The notes: generated by a model from the letters alone, not told the origin. 64,000 bases of DNA from Phycisphaerales bacterium (GCA_028289195.1 JANQQR010000006.1:1-64000); one strand, 5' to 3'. Shown: positions 17,313 to 26,639, counted from the first letter of the stretch. Numbers and translations: made by a program.

Positions 17313-18013
17313 TCCACTGAATCCGCCCGCACGACGGGCAACTGGACCTCGCCCCACTTGTTGCCCCAGGAGACCTCCGGCCCGTTGTAGTACAGGGCGC
17401 GGGGCTCACCGATGGCCACATACTCGGAGTCAGCCACCCACTCCTCGAGCTCCGCGAGGCGCTGCTTGACGATCGCCACGCCGTACGGGCCCCGGAACCC
17501 GAGCGCGACGACCGTCACGGGCTCGGTGTCCACCACGTCGACGATCCCGTCAGCGCCGGTCGGACCGAGGTTCGACGACCGGTACAGGAAGCTCATCGTC
17601 CAGGAATCCGGGCCCGCCGGGCCGTCGCTCTCCAGCCCCCTGAAGTCCATCTCAACGGGCGAGGTCATCGCGATGTCGCGTCGCTGGATGTGCCTGAACA
17701 GCGGCCAGAATCCCACCATCTGACCGGAGTCGGCCGAAACATCGGCGGACACCTCGGCCCTGCGGACCGACGGGTAGTGCTTCACGTCGATCGCACCCGG
17801 AGGAGTCGGATCGGGGTAGCCGTCGGGCAGGGCGGTCGTGATCCGGCACGGGCCGGAGAAGAACGAATCGCCATCGCGCGTGACGGAAGCGGACAGATCG
17901 CCACCCACGCGGATCGATGACGATGACGCGCGTTCGTCGGCGTTGGCATGGGAGATTGGCTGCGAGGCGACGAGCAGTGCGCCCGCGACGACGACGAATG
18001 ATCGAGACTTCAT
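17309..18013 (-). CDS. Secreted SOUL-family (heme-binding-like) protein
   Basis: A 234-residue protein with an N-terminal signal peptide (MKSRSFVVVAGALLVASQ). Its body resembles the SOUL/HEBP fold: DIAMTSPVEMDF in the middle, an alternating RRAEVSADVSA strand, and the terminal NKWGEVQLPVV strand. SOUL proteins bind heme or porphyrins, or act in redox and stress functions. An exported location is predicted. It overlaps the next gene by GTGA and lies 34 bp after the peroxiredoxin-like gene. Being next to photolyase suggests a light or oxidative stress role, which is inference. Confidence 0.7.
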   Translation of the reverse strand: MKSRSFVVVAGALLVASQPISHANADERASSSSIRVGGDLSASVTRDGDSFFSGPCRITTALPDGYPDPTPPGAIDVKHYPSVRRAEVSADVSADSGQMVGFWPLFRHIQRRDIAMTSPVEMDFRGLESDGPAGPDSWTMSFLYRSSNLGPTGADGIVDVVDTEPVTVVALGFRGPYGVAIVKQRLAELEEWVADSEYVAIGEPRALYYNGPEVSWGNKWGEVQLPVVRADSVE

Positions 18014-18047
18014 GCCCGGGAGTTCGTCGAACCCGCTCGGCTGGATG

Positions 18048-18620
18048 CTACCGCCCGGCCCCGGCGACCAAACCCAGATAATCCGGCCTGTCGGCCTGGG
18101 TCCGGTGACGGAACGACGCCACCACCCGGCCGTCTTCGACCACGAACACTCCCGGCATCTGCATCGCGTCTCCCGCGACCTTGCCGACGAAATGCCCGGC
18201 CAGAGCCGCCTGGATCATGCGCAACAGGACCTTGGGTCCGGCGAGCTGCATCGGCGACCCCCGCGACAATTCGAACGCCCGATACATCCCCAACTCCGGG
18301 TCGCTGATGTGTGGGCAATCGCCCAGGCCCGCCTTGTCGAGCCACGCCTGCGCCAGACCGGCCGGCAGCTGATGGACCAGCACGATCGACGCGCCGCGAT
18401 CGCCGAGGGCGCCGCGGCGCTTCTTGAGGTCGCTCATGGCTTCATGGCAGAACGGGCACCCTCTGCAGCGCAGGAACACCACGAGCACCCGCCCGCCGGC
18501 CGACAGCTCCGCCAGCGTCTTGCCGTTGCTCGCTGGCCGGTCTGTGAGCGCTCGCTCCAACGCATCGGTCGCAGAGTCTGAAACTGAATCGCTCGCCATG
18601 ACTGGCGCGATCGTACCCAT
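18048..18620 (-). CDS. Peroxiredoxin-like (AhpC/TSA-type) protein
   Basis: This 190-residue thioredoxin-fold protein has the redox motif VVFLRCRGCPFCHEAMSDL, with Cys residues where AhpC/TSA-like proteins place the peroxidatic or resolving Cys, and a C-terminal strand MPGVFVVEDGRVV typical of the fold. The ATG at 18620 is preferred over one seven codons later because AGGAGGGG lies just ahead of it. Only 14 bp separates it from the CrtI-family gene upstream, so both are probably on one transcript. A role in detoxifying peroxides formed with pigments or light is plausible but not shown. Confidence 0.7.
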   Translation of the reverse strand: MGTIAPVMASDSVSDSATDALERALTDRPASNGKTLAELSAGGRVLVVFLRCRGCPFCHEAMSDLKKRRGALGDRGASIVLVHQLPAGLAQAWLDKAGLGDCPHISDPELGMYRAFELSRGSPMQLAGPKVLLRMIQAALAGHFVGKVAGDAMQMPGVFVVEDGRVVASFRHRTQADRPDYLGLVAGAGR

Positions 18621-18634
18621 CCGAGCCCCTCCTC

Positions 18635-20260
18635 TCAGACCGTTGCCGGCTCGGCGACCGGCTCGCTGCTTATCCGGGGCGAGGACCCCCTCGAGCCGAT
18701 GAGCGTCCGCGCCGCGGCCCCGCCTCCGTCCTGCGGGAGCCCCAGTTCGTCGCCGAGCATCCTCGAGGTGATCTGCGAGGAAAGGAAGATGACCGGCAGA
18801 CCGGAGCCCGGGTGCGTCCCCCCGCCGACAAACCACACCCCGTCGAAGCCGCGGAGCTTGTGGTGGACGCGCCGGTGCAGCATCTGGCCCAGGTTGTGCG
18901 CGAAACTGAACGTCGCGCCGTGGTTGATGTTCATCGAAGCCCAGTCCGCCGGAGTCACGCACCGCTCCGCGTCGATCCGCTCCTCGATATCCCGCAGGCC
19001 GGCGACCCGGCGGAGCTGGTCGATCGTCCGCTGGCGGAGCGCGGGCGCCTCCGTCTGCCAGTCGAGGCCGCTTGTGCAATTTGGCGTCGGCACGAGCACG
19101 TAAAGAGCCGAGTCGCCCTCGGGCGCCATCGACGGGTCGATGCGAGCCGGGTTGCAGACGTAGAACGACGGGTCCTCGCTCAGGCGACCCCGCACGGCGA
19201 TGTCATCAATGTTCTCGCGGTAGGACTCGGAGATGTAGATCGTGTGGTGCGGGAGATCCACCTCGCCCTTCACACCGAGATACATCATGTACGTGCTGCA
19301 CGAGTAGCGCTTTGCGTCGATCTTGGCGTTGCTCAGCGCGCCGGGTCGGAGACGCTCGGGCACGAGGTTTTTGAGCGCCCAGCCGGCGTCGGCGTTGACT
19401 ACGGTGTGCGAGTGGCTGGCTCGCCTCGGGTTGTCGCCGCCGATCTGCACGCCGGTGACCTGCCGGCCCTCGAACAGGATCTCCTCGACGGGAGAATCCG
19501 TCTCGATGCGTACACCGAGTTCGAGGCAGACCTCCGCCATCGCGTCGATCAGCGCATTGCAACCTCCCTTGGGGTGCCAGATGCCGTACTCGTACTCGAT
19601 GAACGGCAGGATCGTGAACAGGCTCGGGCACTCGTACGGGCTCATGCCCAGGTATTTGCTCTGGAACCCCATCGCGAGGCGCACCGCCGGATTGCGGAAA
19701 TAGCTCGAGAGCAGGCCGTACACCGAACGGTGTGGCTTGATCACCGCCCCGGCCTTCAGCGTGTCCAAGCGCATCAGGTCGGCGATCCCGCGGATCGGCC
19801 GGCGCAGGATGGGCTCGGCCAGACGCAGCTTCCGCCTGTTGTGCCTGATGAAGGCGTCGAATGCCTCGCCGTCCCGGCGATCGATCGCCCCGATGCGCCT
19901 TGCCATCTCGGCCAGGTCCTGGGTTGTGTCCAGGCTGACCGGATCGGCGCCCTCCTGCCCCACGATCAGGCGGTACATCGGATCGAGCGGGTGCAACTCC
20001 GCGTAGTCGTGAAGTCGCCGGCCCGCGAGCGCGAAGATCTCCTCGAGCACGTAGGGCATCATGAAGAAGGTCGGCCCGCGATCGAACTGGTACTCGCCGC
20101 TCGACCCTTCGAGCGAGATCCTGCTGGTTCTTCCCCCGAGACGCGAACCTCGCTCGTAGACGGTCACACCGGCGCCCCGCGCCGCGAGGATCATTGCGCT
20201 GGCCAGCCCGCCGGGACCGCCGCCGATGACGGCTACAGGATGCGAAGATTGTGCAATCAT
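18635..20260 (-). CDS. CrtI/CrtN/CrtP-family carotenoid desaturase or oxidase
   Basis: A 541-residue flavoprotein. It opens with the FAD-binding motif VAVIGGGPGGLASAMILAAR followed by YERGSRLGGRTS, and closes with the CrtI-family signature VWFVGGGTHPGSGLPVIFLS. The middle WHPKGGCNALIDAM block is also typical. Family members desaturate phytoene or dehydrosqualene, or oxidise end groups (CrtP). Sequence alone does not say which this one does. A second family member lies at 21818 in the divergent operon, so one is probably a desaturase and the other an oxidase, as in the staphyloxanthin pathway. A Ser/Arg/Pro-rich tail of about 30 residues is extra. It is the first gene of the minus-strand photoprotection operon. 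Confidence 0.88.
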   Translation of the reverse strand: MIAQSSHPVAVIGGGPGGLASAMILAARGAGVTVYERGSRLGGRTSRISLEGSSGEYQFDRGPTFFMMPYVLEEIFALAGRRLHDYAELHPLDPMYRLIVGQEGADPVSLDTTQDLAEMARRIGAIDRRDGEAFDAFIRHNRRKLRLAEPILRRPIRGIADLMRLDTLKAGAVIKPHRSVYGLLSSYFRNPAVRLAMGFQSKYLGMSPYECPSLFTILPFIEYEYGIWHPKGGCNALIDAMAEVCLELGVRIETDSPVEEILFEGRQVTGVQIGGDNPRRASHSHTVVNADAGWALKNLVPERLRPGALSNAKIDAKRYSCSTYMMYLGVKGEVDLPHHTIYISESYRENIDDIAVRGRLSEDPSFYVCNPARIDPSMAPEGDSALYVLVPTPNCTSGLDWQTEAPALRQRTIDQLRRVAGLRDIEERIDAERCVTPADWASMNINHGATFSFAHNLGQMLHRRVHHKLRGFDGVWFVGGGTHPGSGLPVIFLSSQITSRMLGDELGLPQDGGGAAARTLIGSRGSSPRISSEPVAEPATV

Positions 20261-20360
20261 CTAAACTGGACGCTCCAACGAACTCGGGGCTTGCGAGGAC
20301 ATCCCTCGCGACTGGTGCGGAGTTCGATTCGGTTTTTGGCTTGGATGCAGGGCAGGAGCG
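20261..20360. promoter_or_regulatory. Divergent promoter region of the carotenoid operons
   Basis: This 100-bp space separates the divergent CrtI-family and aldehyde dehydrogenase genes and must carry both promoters and any shared light or stress operator. No clear consensus boxes or palindromes were found. Confidence 0.4.
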
Positions 20361-21806
20361 ATGACCCCAGCGGGCACACCCCGAGACGGATGGCCGATCG
20401 GCGACCGGCTCTCATGGGTCAGGCGGTTCCGGCGCCTCGTCGCCGACGACATCGGGCGCCTGACCGCGCTGGTGGAGCAAGACACCGGCAAGCCCGAGTG
20501 GGAGACCATCACGAGCGACATTCTGCCACTGATCGCCGCCTGCCGCTGGCACGAGCGTCGCGCCCGGCGCGTCCTCGCACGCCGACGCCTCAGGGGGCGC
20601 GGGATGTTTTCGCCCGGAATCACTGGCGATCGGTCGAGGGTGCCGCTCGGTGACGTGCTCATCATCGCGACGTGGAATTACCCGATCCAGCTCCTGGGCA
20701 TCCAGCTGGTGTCCGCGATCACCGGGGGCAATCGCGTGACCGTCAAACCCTCCGAGCGGAGCCCGCGATCCCAGCGGCGCCTGCTCGAACTCGCCCGCGA
20801 GGCCGGGCTCCCGGATGGGACGCTCGACTGGACCGAGCCCACCCGCCGCGCTGGCGCCGACGTGATGCAATCACGCCGGTTCGATCACGTCGTATTCACG
20901 GGATCGACCGGTGTCGGGAAAGAGATCGCCGCGTCATGCGCGGGGTCGCTCACGGACTCGACCCTCGAACTCTCTGGTCGGGACTCGGCCCTCGTGCTCC
21001 GGGACGCGGACCCGGCTCTCGCGGCGGGAGCGATCTGGTCGGCGGTCGTTCGGAATGCCGGGCAGACATGCATGGCTCCCCGCAGAGCCCTCGTAGACCG
21101 CGCGATCTATGACCGGTTCATCGCAGCGCTCCGGCCGCTCGTGGCGTCTTCGCGACCCGCCACGCTTATCTCGCCGGAGAGCGCCGAGGCGGTTCACCGC
21201 CTCGCGTCGGACGCGCTGGAGCGAGGAGCCCGCAGCATCACCGGTGTGATCGCCGGCCCGGACGGGCGCTCGCTGACGCCGCTCGCGATCGCGGACTGCC
21301 CGCCCGATGCCCCGCTCACCCAGGGCGACCACTTCGGCCCGGCTCTGGCGATCGTCGGATTCGACTCCATCGATGAGGCGCTGTCTATCCATGATTCGTG
21401 CGACCAGCACCTGGCAACATCGGTTTTCACGCGAGATCTCCGCGCAGCGAACGAACTCGCGCAGCGCCTGCAATCCGGCACCGTCACGATCAACGACTGC
21501 GTCGTTCCCGTCGGCCACCCGGCCACCTCGATCGGCGGACGCGGCGCCAGCGGCTGGGGGTCTTCCCGCGGCATCGAGGGGCTCTTTGAGATGACCCGCC
21601 CGCTCACCGTGACCCGGACATCGCGCCTCGTCAGGATCCCCACGTCCGAGCCGCCCGCGTCGCAGCTGGCGTGGATCCGGCGGATCGCCCGCTGGACGGG
21701 CGGGGCGCGGCGCGCGCACCAGCCGGCTGAATCCGCTGACCCGTCGACGAGCGAACTCCCAAGCAGGGTATTGGAGCGCGCCGACAGCGGCGCTCCGGAA
21801 CGATGA
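20361..21806 (+). CDS. Aldehyde dehydrogenase, probably carotenoid-aldehyde oxidising
   Basis: The 481-residue NAD(P)-dependent enzyme has the family's motifs: IIATWNYPIQL, the cofactor loop FTGSTGVGKEIA, the general-base Glu in LELSGRDSALVL, and the catalytic Cys in NAGQTCMAPRRALVD. GGCAGGAG precedes the ATG. Its place between two CrtI-family genes and upstream of acyl- and glycosyltransferases suggests that it oxidises a carotenoid aldehyde to an acid, like AldH of staphyloxanthin synthesis. That substrate is inferred from context. The C-terminal 50 residues are Arg/Pro/Ser-rich and not part of the usual fold. An 11-bp gap leads to the next gene. Confidence 0.88.
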   Translation: MTPAGTPRDGWPIGDRLSWVRRFRRLVADDIGRLTALVEQDTGKPEWETITSDILPLIAACRWHERRARRVLARRRLRGRGMFSPGITGDRSRVPLGDVLIIATWNYPIQLLGIQLVSAITGGNRVTVKPSERSPRSQRRLLELAREAGLPDGTLDWTEPTRRAGADVMQSRRFDHVVFTGSTGVGKEIAASCAGSLTDSTLELSGRDSALVLRDADPALAAGAIWSAVVRNAGQTCMAPRRALVDRAIYDRFIAALRPLVASSRPATLISPESAEAVHRLASDALERGARSITGVIAGPDGRSLTPLAIADCPPDAPLTQGDHFGPALAIVGFDSIDEALSIHDSCDQHLATSVFTRDLRAANELAQRLQSGTVTINDCVVPVGHPATSIGGRGASGWGSSRGIEGLFEMTRPLTVTRTSRLVRIPTSEPPASQLAWIRRIARWTGGARRAHQPAESADPSTSELPSRVLERADSGAPER

Positions 21807-21817
21807 GGCGTTAGCAC

Positions 21818-23422
21818 ATGGGCAACGACACGCAGCAGCAGAACCACATCATCGTCATCGGCGGCGGACTCGCCGGCCTCTCGGCGTCGGTCGAACTCGC
21901 ATCTGCGGGACTCCGAGTGACGGTGCTTGAACGCAACGCCCACCTCGGCGGCAAGATGAACCTCCTCGAGGAACAGGGCTTCAGCTTCGACATGGGCCCG
22001 ACGATCCTCACGCTCCCCCACGTGCTCCGGGGGATCATCAAGCGATCGGGACGTCGGGTCGAGGACTACATCACCCTCGTCGACCTCGACCCGCAGTGGC
22101 GGTGCTTCTATGAGGACGGGGTCGTCATCGACTTGTGGAAGGATGTCGAGACCTTCGCCCGGCGGATCGATGGCCAGTTCCCCGAGTCCCGCCCGGGTGC
22201 GGGGTACCGGTCCTTCGTGGAGTTCAGCCGCCGGATGTACCGGCTCAGCGAGAGCGTGTTCTTCTACAAGAACCTCTCCTCGATCCGGGACATGATGAAG
22301 TCCCCGCCGCCCGCCGACTCGGGAATCATGGGCGACGTGATGCGGATGCGCCTCCACAGCACGGTGGGCCGCACGATCCAGAAGCACATCTCAGAGCCCC
22401 ACGTGGCCCAGATGTGCGAGCACTTCCTTCAGTATGTGGGTTCGAGCCCGTTCCTCTCCCCCGCGATCCTCTCCCTCATCGCCGCCGCGCAGGTCGACCA
22501 CGGCTGCTGCTACGCGATGGGCGGCACCCGCATGGTCGCACGGTCGCTCGAGCGGATCGGACGCGAAATGGGCGTGCGTTACGAGACGGGTGTCGGTGTG
22601 AGCCGCATCCAGACGGACGACGGGCGGGTGAGCGGTGTCCTGCTCGACGACGGCCGGACGATCAGCGCGGACGCTGTCGTCTCGAACTGCGACGTGCAGC
22701 GCACCTACCGCGACCTGCTCGACACGAACGCCGCGAAGTCCGAGCAGCGGAAGATCGCCCGGCACTACACGCCGGCGTGCAGCGGCGTCGTGCTGTACCT
22801 GGGTCTCGATCGCCAGTACGAACGCCTGGCGCACCACAACTTCCTGTTCAGCAAGGATTCCCACGACGAGTTCGGTGACATCTATCAGAGGGGAATCCCC
22901 GCGCGGGACCCGACGATGTACATCGCCGCGCCGTCACGCACCGACGACACCCAGGCGCCGGCCGACTGCGAAGCGCTCTATGTGCTCATCCACACGCCCT
23001 ACCTCCGCGATGGTCAGCAGTGGCACGGCGCCGGCGGGATCCTCGAGTCCTACCGCCCGGTGATCATGCGTAAGCTCGAACGGATGGGCCTCGACGATAT
23101 CGAGAAGCACATCGTGGTCGAGAAGCACCTGACCCCGAACATGATCGAGAGCATGTACAACGCCGAGGGCGGCGCGATCTACGGGCTTGCCTCGCACGGG
23201 CGACTCAAGGGTGGGTTCAAGCCCGCCAACCGGAGCCAACGCTTCTCCGGCCTGTACTTCGCAGGCGGCAGCGCCAACCCCGGCCCCGGCGTGCCGATGG
23301 TCCTCATGTCGGGCGTGACCGCCGCCTGGACGCTCTGCGATGACCTCGGCATCGAGACCGATCGCAGGATGGACACCGATATCACCGACGTCAGCGCCGA
23401 GCAGCCGGCGCGGACAGGGTGA
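21818..23422 (+). CDS. CrtI/CrtN/CrtP-family carotenoid desaturase or oxidase
   Basis: A 534-residue FAD enzyme with IIVIGGGLAGLSASVELASA and ERNAHLGGKMNLLE at the N-terminus, a GFSFDMGPTIL block, and the C-terminal GLYFAGGSANPGPGVPMVLM signature. It is clearly the second CrtI-family protein of this island and diverges strongly from the one at 18635-20260, supporting separate steps (dehydrogenation versus terminal oxidation). It is followed after 3 bp by an acyltransferase gene. No squalene/phytoene synthase gene is in the window, so the C30 or C40 nature of the substrate is inferred from resemblance to the crtN/crtP/aldH/crtQ gene set. Confidence 0.88.
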   Translation: MGNDTQQQNHIIVIGGGLAGLSASVELASAGLRVTVLERNAHLGGKMNLLEEQGFSFDMGPTILTLPHVLRGIIKRSGRRVEDYITLVDLDPQWRCFYEDGVVIDLWKDVETFARRIDGQFPESRPGAGYRSFVEFSRRMYRLSESVFFYKNLSSIRDMMKSPPPADSGIMGDVMRMRLHSTVGRTIQKHISEPHVAQMCEHFLQYVGSSPFLSPAILSLIAAAQVDHGCCYAMGGTRMVARSLERIGREMGVRYETGVGVSRIQTDDGRVSGVLLDDGRTISADAVVSNCDVQRTYRDLLDTNAAKSEQRKIARHYTPACSGVVLYLGLDRQYERLAHHNFLFSKDSHDEFGDIYQRGIPARDPTMYIAAPSRTDDTQAPADCEALYVLIHTPYLRDGQQWHGAGGILESYRPVIMRKLERMGLDDIEKHIVVEKHLTPNMIESMYNAEGGAIYGLASHGRLKGGFKPANRSQRFSGLYFAGGSANPGPGVPMVLMSGVTAAWTLCDDLGIETDRRMDTDITDVSAEQPARTG

Positions 23423-23425
23423 TCG

Positions 23426-24247
23426 ATGGCCGCTGATCCCAGCGAGCCCGTCGGGCCCCTTCTTGTCGAGGCCCAGCGCAGCCAGCGGTTCTTCGCGGCG
23501 TTCTCGTGGTACGCGCGACGCATGGTCCGAGGGCAGTTCAACGCGCTGCGCATCACGCCCGAAACCGAGCGCCTCCTGCGTTCGCTCGACGCCTGCGACT
23601 CCCCGGTGCTCGTCGCGCTCACGCATTGCAGTTGGTGGGATCCGATCCTCAGCGTAGCGCTCGCTTCGAGCCTCCACCCGTCGCGGTCCGCCTACGGCGT
23701 CATCGACGCCCACGAACTCAGCAAGTTCAAGTTCATGCGCAAGCTCGGGCTGTTCGGTGTCGATCCCGACGATCCCGCTTCGCTGGCACTGATCCAGGAG
23801 TACATCGAACGCCTCGCCACCGAGGAGCACCGGCTCTCCCTCTGGATCACCCCCCAGGGCCGGTTCACCGACGTGCGCGAACCGGTGCAGATCCGCCCCG
23901 GCGCCGCCAGCATCGCGGCCTCCGTCCCCGGCGCCCGGGTCGCGGCGCTCGCGATCGAGTACACGTTCTGGAACGACCGGCGCCCCGAACTGCTGGTGCA
24001 CGGGACGACCAGCATGGTCACGCCCGGCTCGACCCCGCGGACCCATCGCGACCTCGAGGAGTCTCTCCGGTCTTCCGCGTCGGCCCTCTCAGCGCTCGCG
24101 CGGGCCCGCGACCCGGAGCCGTTCGTGACGCTGGTCTCCCGCGGCGGGGCGATCAATCCGGCGTACGACGCGTGGATGCGCATCCGAGGGCGTTCTTCGC
24201 GGATCGATTCCCCGCGCCCGCACCGGTCAGCGAGGGCGGCGCCATGA
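23426..24247 (+). CDS. PlsC-like 1-acyltransferase, probable carotenoid-glycoside acyltransferase
   Basis: This 273-residue protein has the acyltransferase HxxxxD motif as HCSWWD (about residue 71) and a substrate-site motif TPQGRFTD in place of the usual EGTRS-like block, both typical of the PlsC/LPLAT superfamily. No membrane helix is obvious, so it may be peripheral. In this cluster it could esterify a sugar on the carotenoid, the job CrtO does in staphyloxanthin assembly, although CrtO itself is a different kind of protein. Its stop overlaps the next start as ATGA. Confidence 0.75.
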   Translation: MAADPSEPVGPLLVEAQRSQRFFAAFSWYARRMVRGQFNALRITPETERLLRSLDACDSPVLVALTHCSWWDPILSVALASSLHPSRSAYGVIDAHELSKFKFMRKLGLFGVDPDDPASLALIQEYIERLATEEHRLSLWITPQGRFTDVREPVQIRPGAASIAASVPGARVAALAIEYTFWNDRRPELLVHGTTSMVTPGSTPRTHRDLEESLRSSASALSALARARDPEPFVTLVSRGGAINPAYDAWMRIRGRSSRIDSPRPHRSARAAP

Positions 24248-25428
24248 CGTGGCTCATCGCCCTCGGCATCGCTTCGGTGGTCATCGTGACCGTCGCCCTG
24301 GTGATGACCGTGGTCAACCTATCGATCTACAGCCCCGTCGACCGCTCGGAGCGACGGGCCGAAGACGTCGCCGTCGACCGTCCGGAACTCTCGGTGTGCG
24401 TGCCCGCTCGGAACGAGGAACCCAATCTCCGCGCGTGCGTGGAGTCGATCCTCGGCAGCGCCGGTGACCTGGCGATCGAGGTTCTCGTCTACGACGACCA
24501 GAGCACCGATGCGACGCCCAGGATCCTCGACGAACTGATTGCGTCGGATCCCCGGGTCCGCCGGGTCGACACCGTCCCGCTGCCCGAGGGCTGGATCGGG
24601 AAGCAGCACGCATGCTGGCGCATGTCCGAAGCTGCCAAGGGCGGATGGATGCTCTTCACGGACGCCGATGTGCGCTTCTCGCCGGGTTCGTTCGAGTCTG
24701 CTCTGGCCGCGGCTCAGAGGTACGACGCCGAACTCATCTCGACCTTCCCGCGGGAACTCACCGGCTCGGTCGGCGAAGCGATCATCATCCCGATGATCCA
24801 CTTCGTGCTCTTCAGCTACCTGCCGATGGCGATGATGCGGATGTCGAACTCCGCCAGCGCCAGCGCGGGTTGCGGGCAGTTCGTCCTCATCTCGAGAACG
24901 GCGTACGACGCCACGGGGGGGCACTCCAGCGCCCGCCACTCCATGCACGAGGGCATCCTCCTCCCGCGTCTGGTGCGCCGCGCCGGCATGCACACCGACC
25001 TGTTCGACGGCACCGACCAGGTGCAATGCCGCATGTACCACGGCTGGCGCCAGACGTGGGCCGGATTCACCAAGAACGCCTACGAGGGCCTCGGCTCCCC
25101 GGTGCTCCTGGTCGTGTTCACGCTCCTCCACGCGATCGGCCACGTCTGGCCCTGGTTCGTTCTGTTGGGCGCGATCGTCAGCACCGAGTTGCGGGGCATC
25201 CCCTTGTACCTGGCCGGCCTCGCGATCGTCATCGCGCTCCTGCAAAGGACGATTCTCGGCGCACGATTCCGTCAGTCGTTCCTGGGTGTGGCTCTCCACC
25301 CGATCGGCGTCATCGCCATGACGACGATCCAGTGGCACAGCTTCGCGCTCTCGGTGCTCGGCCGGCGCTCCTGGCGCGGCCGCGGATTCGACGGCCCCGC
25401 CCAAGGCGAGACACAGCCTGCCGCCTAG
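24244..25428 (+). CDS. GT2 membrane glycosyltransferase, CrtQ-like
   Basis: A 394-residue family-2 glycosyltransferase with an N-terminal membrane helix, the SVCVPARNEEPNLRACVESI nucleotide-sugar motif, a TDADVRF DxD metal site, and two or three C-terminal hydrophobic helices (WPWFVLLGAIV, LYLAGLAIVIALLQ). The domain order matches CrtQ, which glucosylates 4,4'-diaponeurosporenoate. The ATG at 24244 overlaps the acyltransferase stop. Its stop TAG shares a CTAG palindrome with the stop of the opposite-strand GT1 gene. Carotenoid specificity is inferred from context. Confidence 0.78.
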   Translation: MTWLIALGIASVVIVTVALVMTVVNLSIYSPVDRSERRAEDVAVDRPELSVCVPARNEEPNLRACVESILGSAGDLAIEVLVYDDQSTDATPRILDELIASDPRVRRVDTVPLPEGWIGKQHACWRMSEAAKGGWMLFTDADVRFSPGSFESALAAAQRYDAELISTFPRELTGSVGEAIIIPMIHFVLFSYLPMAMMRMSNSASASAGCGQFVLISRTAYDATGGHSSARHSMHEGILLPRLVRRAGMHTDLFDGTDQVQCRMYHGWRQTWAGFTKNAYEGLGSPVLLVVFTLLHAIGHVWPWFVLLGAIVSTELRGIPLYLAGLAIVIALLQRTILGARFRQSFLGVALHPIGVIAMTTIQWHSFALSVLGRRSWRGRGFDGPAQGETQPAA

Positions 25429-26639
25429 GTCATCGCCTCGATCTCATCGACCGCGCGGCGTGCGCCGTCTTCCCGGCGCACCCGCTCGCTCAGAGCTGCA
25501 CACGCGCCCCGGATTCGCTCGTCTTTCAGCACACCGTCCAGCGCACCCGAGAGCGCCCCGACTGTTGCCCCCCGCTTGCGCACGGTGACCGACGCTCCCA
25601 GCCGTGCGCACCGAGCGGCGTTGTCGAACTGATCGTGGAGGTGCGGCACGCACACCATCGGTCGGCCCGCTCGCAGAGCCGCGCCGACGGTGCCGAGCCC
25701 GCCGTGGTGGACGATCGCTGCGGCTTTCGGGAGCACCGCCTCGATGGGCTCGAACCGCGAGAAGCAGACCGCGTTCACATCGCGCCCGCGATCGGGCTCG
25801 CCCTCGCGGCCGAGCACCAGCACGCGCCGGCCCAGCGCCCGGCCGGCCTTCACAGCCCGTTCGACCACACGAGAAGCCCCGCCCGGGATGCTCGTGCCCA
25901 TCGTGACCACGATCGGCGCCGCCCCCCCCGATAGGAAGGCTTGCACGCGCCGGCTCAGGCCGGTGCCCTTTGCTGCCGGAGGAAAGCCGCAGACCACCGA
26001 TCCGGGCGCGTCGTCGCCGGCTGGAGGCCGGAACTCGGGCGACCACAGTCCCAGGTTCCGCGCACCCGAGAACATCTCGTCGAACACCACCCGCTTGCCG
26101 GGTGCAAGGCCGAGCTTCTGACGGACGCGATTCACCGCCGGGTCCACCACGCGCGATGTGAGCGCAGATCCCAGCGCGACTGCGGGTCGCATGTACCAGT
26201 CCGGATGATGGTCGCGTTCGGGCATGCCCGGGTAGGTCGTGACCTGCTCGAGCGAAGTCCAGGACGCCGGGGCGACCGCGACCATCGCCCAGGGCACCCC
26301 GGCCGCCCGGGCGAGCCACGGCGTCGCGAACGCGATGTGGTGTCCCACGAGCGCGTCGAGCCGTTTGTCGCTCAGCCGACGGCAAAGGACCCGGTACGCC
26401 CGCTCGCTCATCGGCGCCGCGACTCTCGAGAGGAACGACAGGGAACCGGACTCGGCCCCGGCGTCCCCCTCGCGCTCCCCGAGATCGATGGCTGGCAGCC
26501 CCCGCTCGTGCAGCGCCCCGAGCCAGCGCGATTCGGTGGCGATCGCGGACGAATGCCCCCGCGAACGGGCCTCCTCGGCCAGGGCGATCACCGGCAGGAC
26601 GTCACCAGCGGCGCCGAATGTCAGGAACACGATCTCCAT
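25425..26639 (-). CDS. GT1-family glycosyltransferase (UDP-glycosyltransferase, CrtX-like)
   Basis: The 404-residue GT-B enzyme has the N-terminal FLTFGAAGDVLPVIALAEEA loop and a C-terminal donor-binding region with AAIVHHGGLGTVGAALRAG and PHLHDQFDNAARCARLG, as in UGT, CrtX and macrolide glycosyltransferases. It may glycosylate the carotenoid made by the adjacent genes, or another small hydrophobic acceptor. The ATG at 26639 is chosen to begin at the conserved first strand; upstream in-frame starts have no ribosome site. Convergent with the CrtQ-like gene and divergent from rmlA. Confidence 0.78.
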   Translation of the reverse strand: MEIVFLTFGAAGDVLPVIALAEEARSRGHSSAIATESRWLGALHERGLPAIDLGEREGDAGAESGSLSFLSRVAAPMSERAYRVLCRRLSDKRLDALVGHHIAFATPWLARAAGVPWAMVAVAPASWTSLEQVTTYPGMPERDHHPDWYMRPAVALGSALTSRVVDPAVNRVRQKLGLAPGKRVVFDEMFSGARNLGLWSPEFRPPAGDDAPGSVVCGFPPAAKGTGLSRRVQAFLSGGAAPIVVTMGTSIPGGASRVVERAVKAGRALGRRVLVLGREGEPDRGRDVNAVCFSRFEPIEAVLPKAAAIVHHGGLGTVGAALRAGRPMVCVPHLHDQFDNAARCARLGASVTVRKRGATVGALSGALDGVLKDERIRGACAALSERVRREDGARRAVDEIEAMT

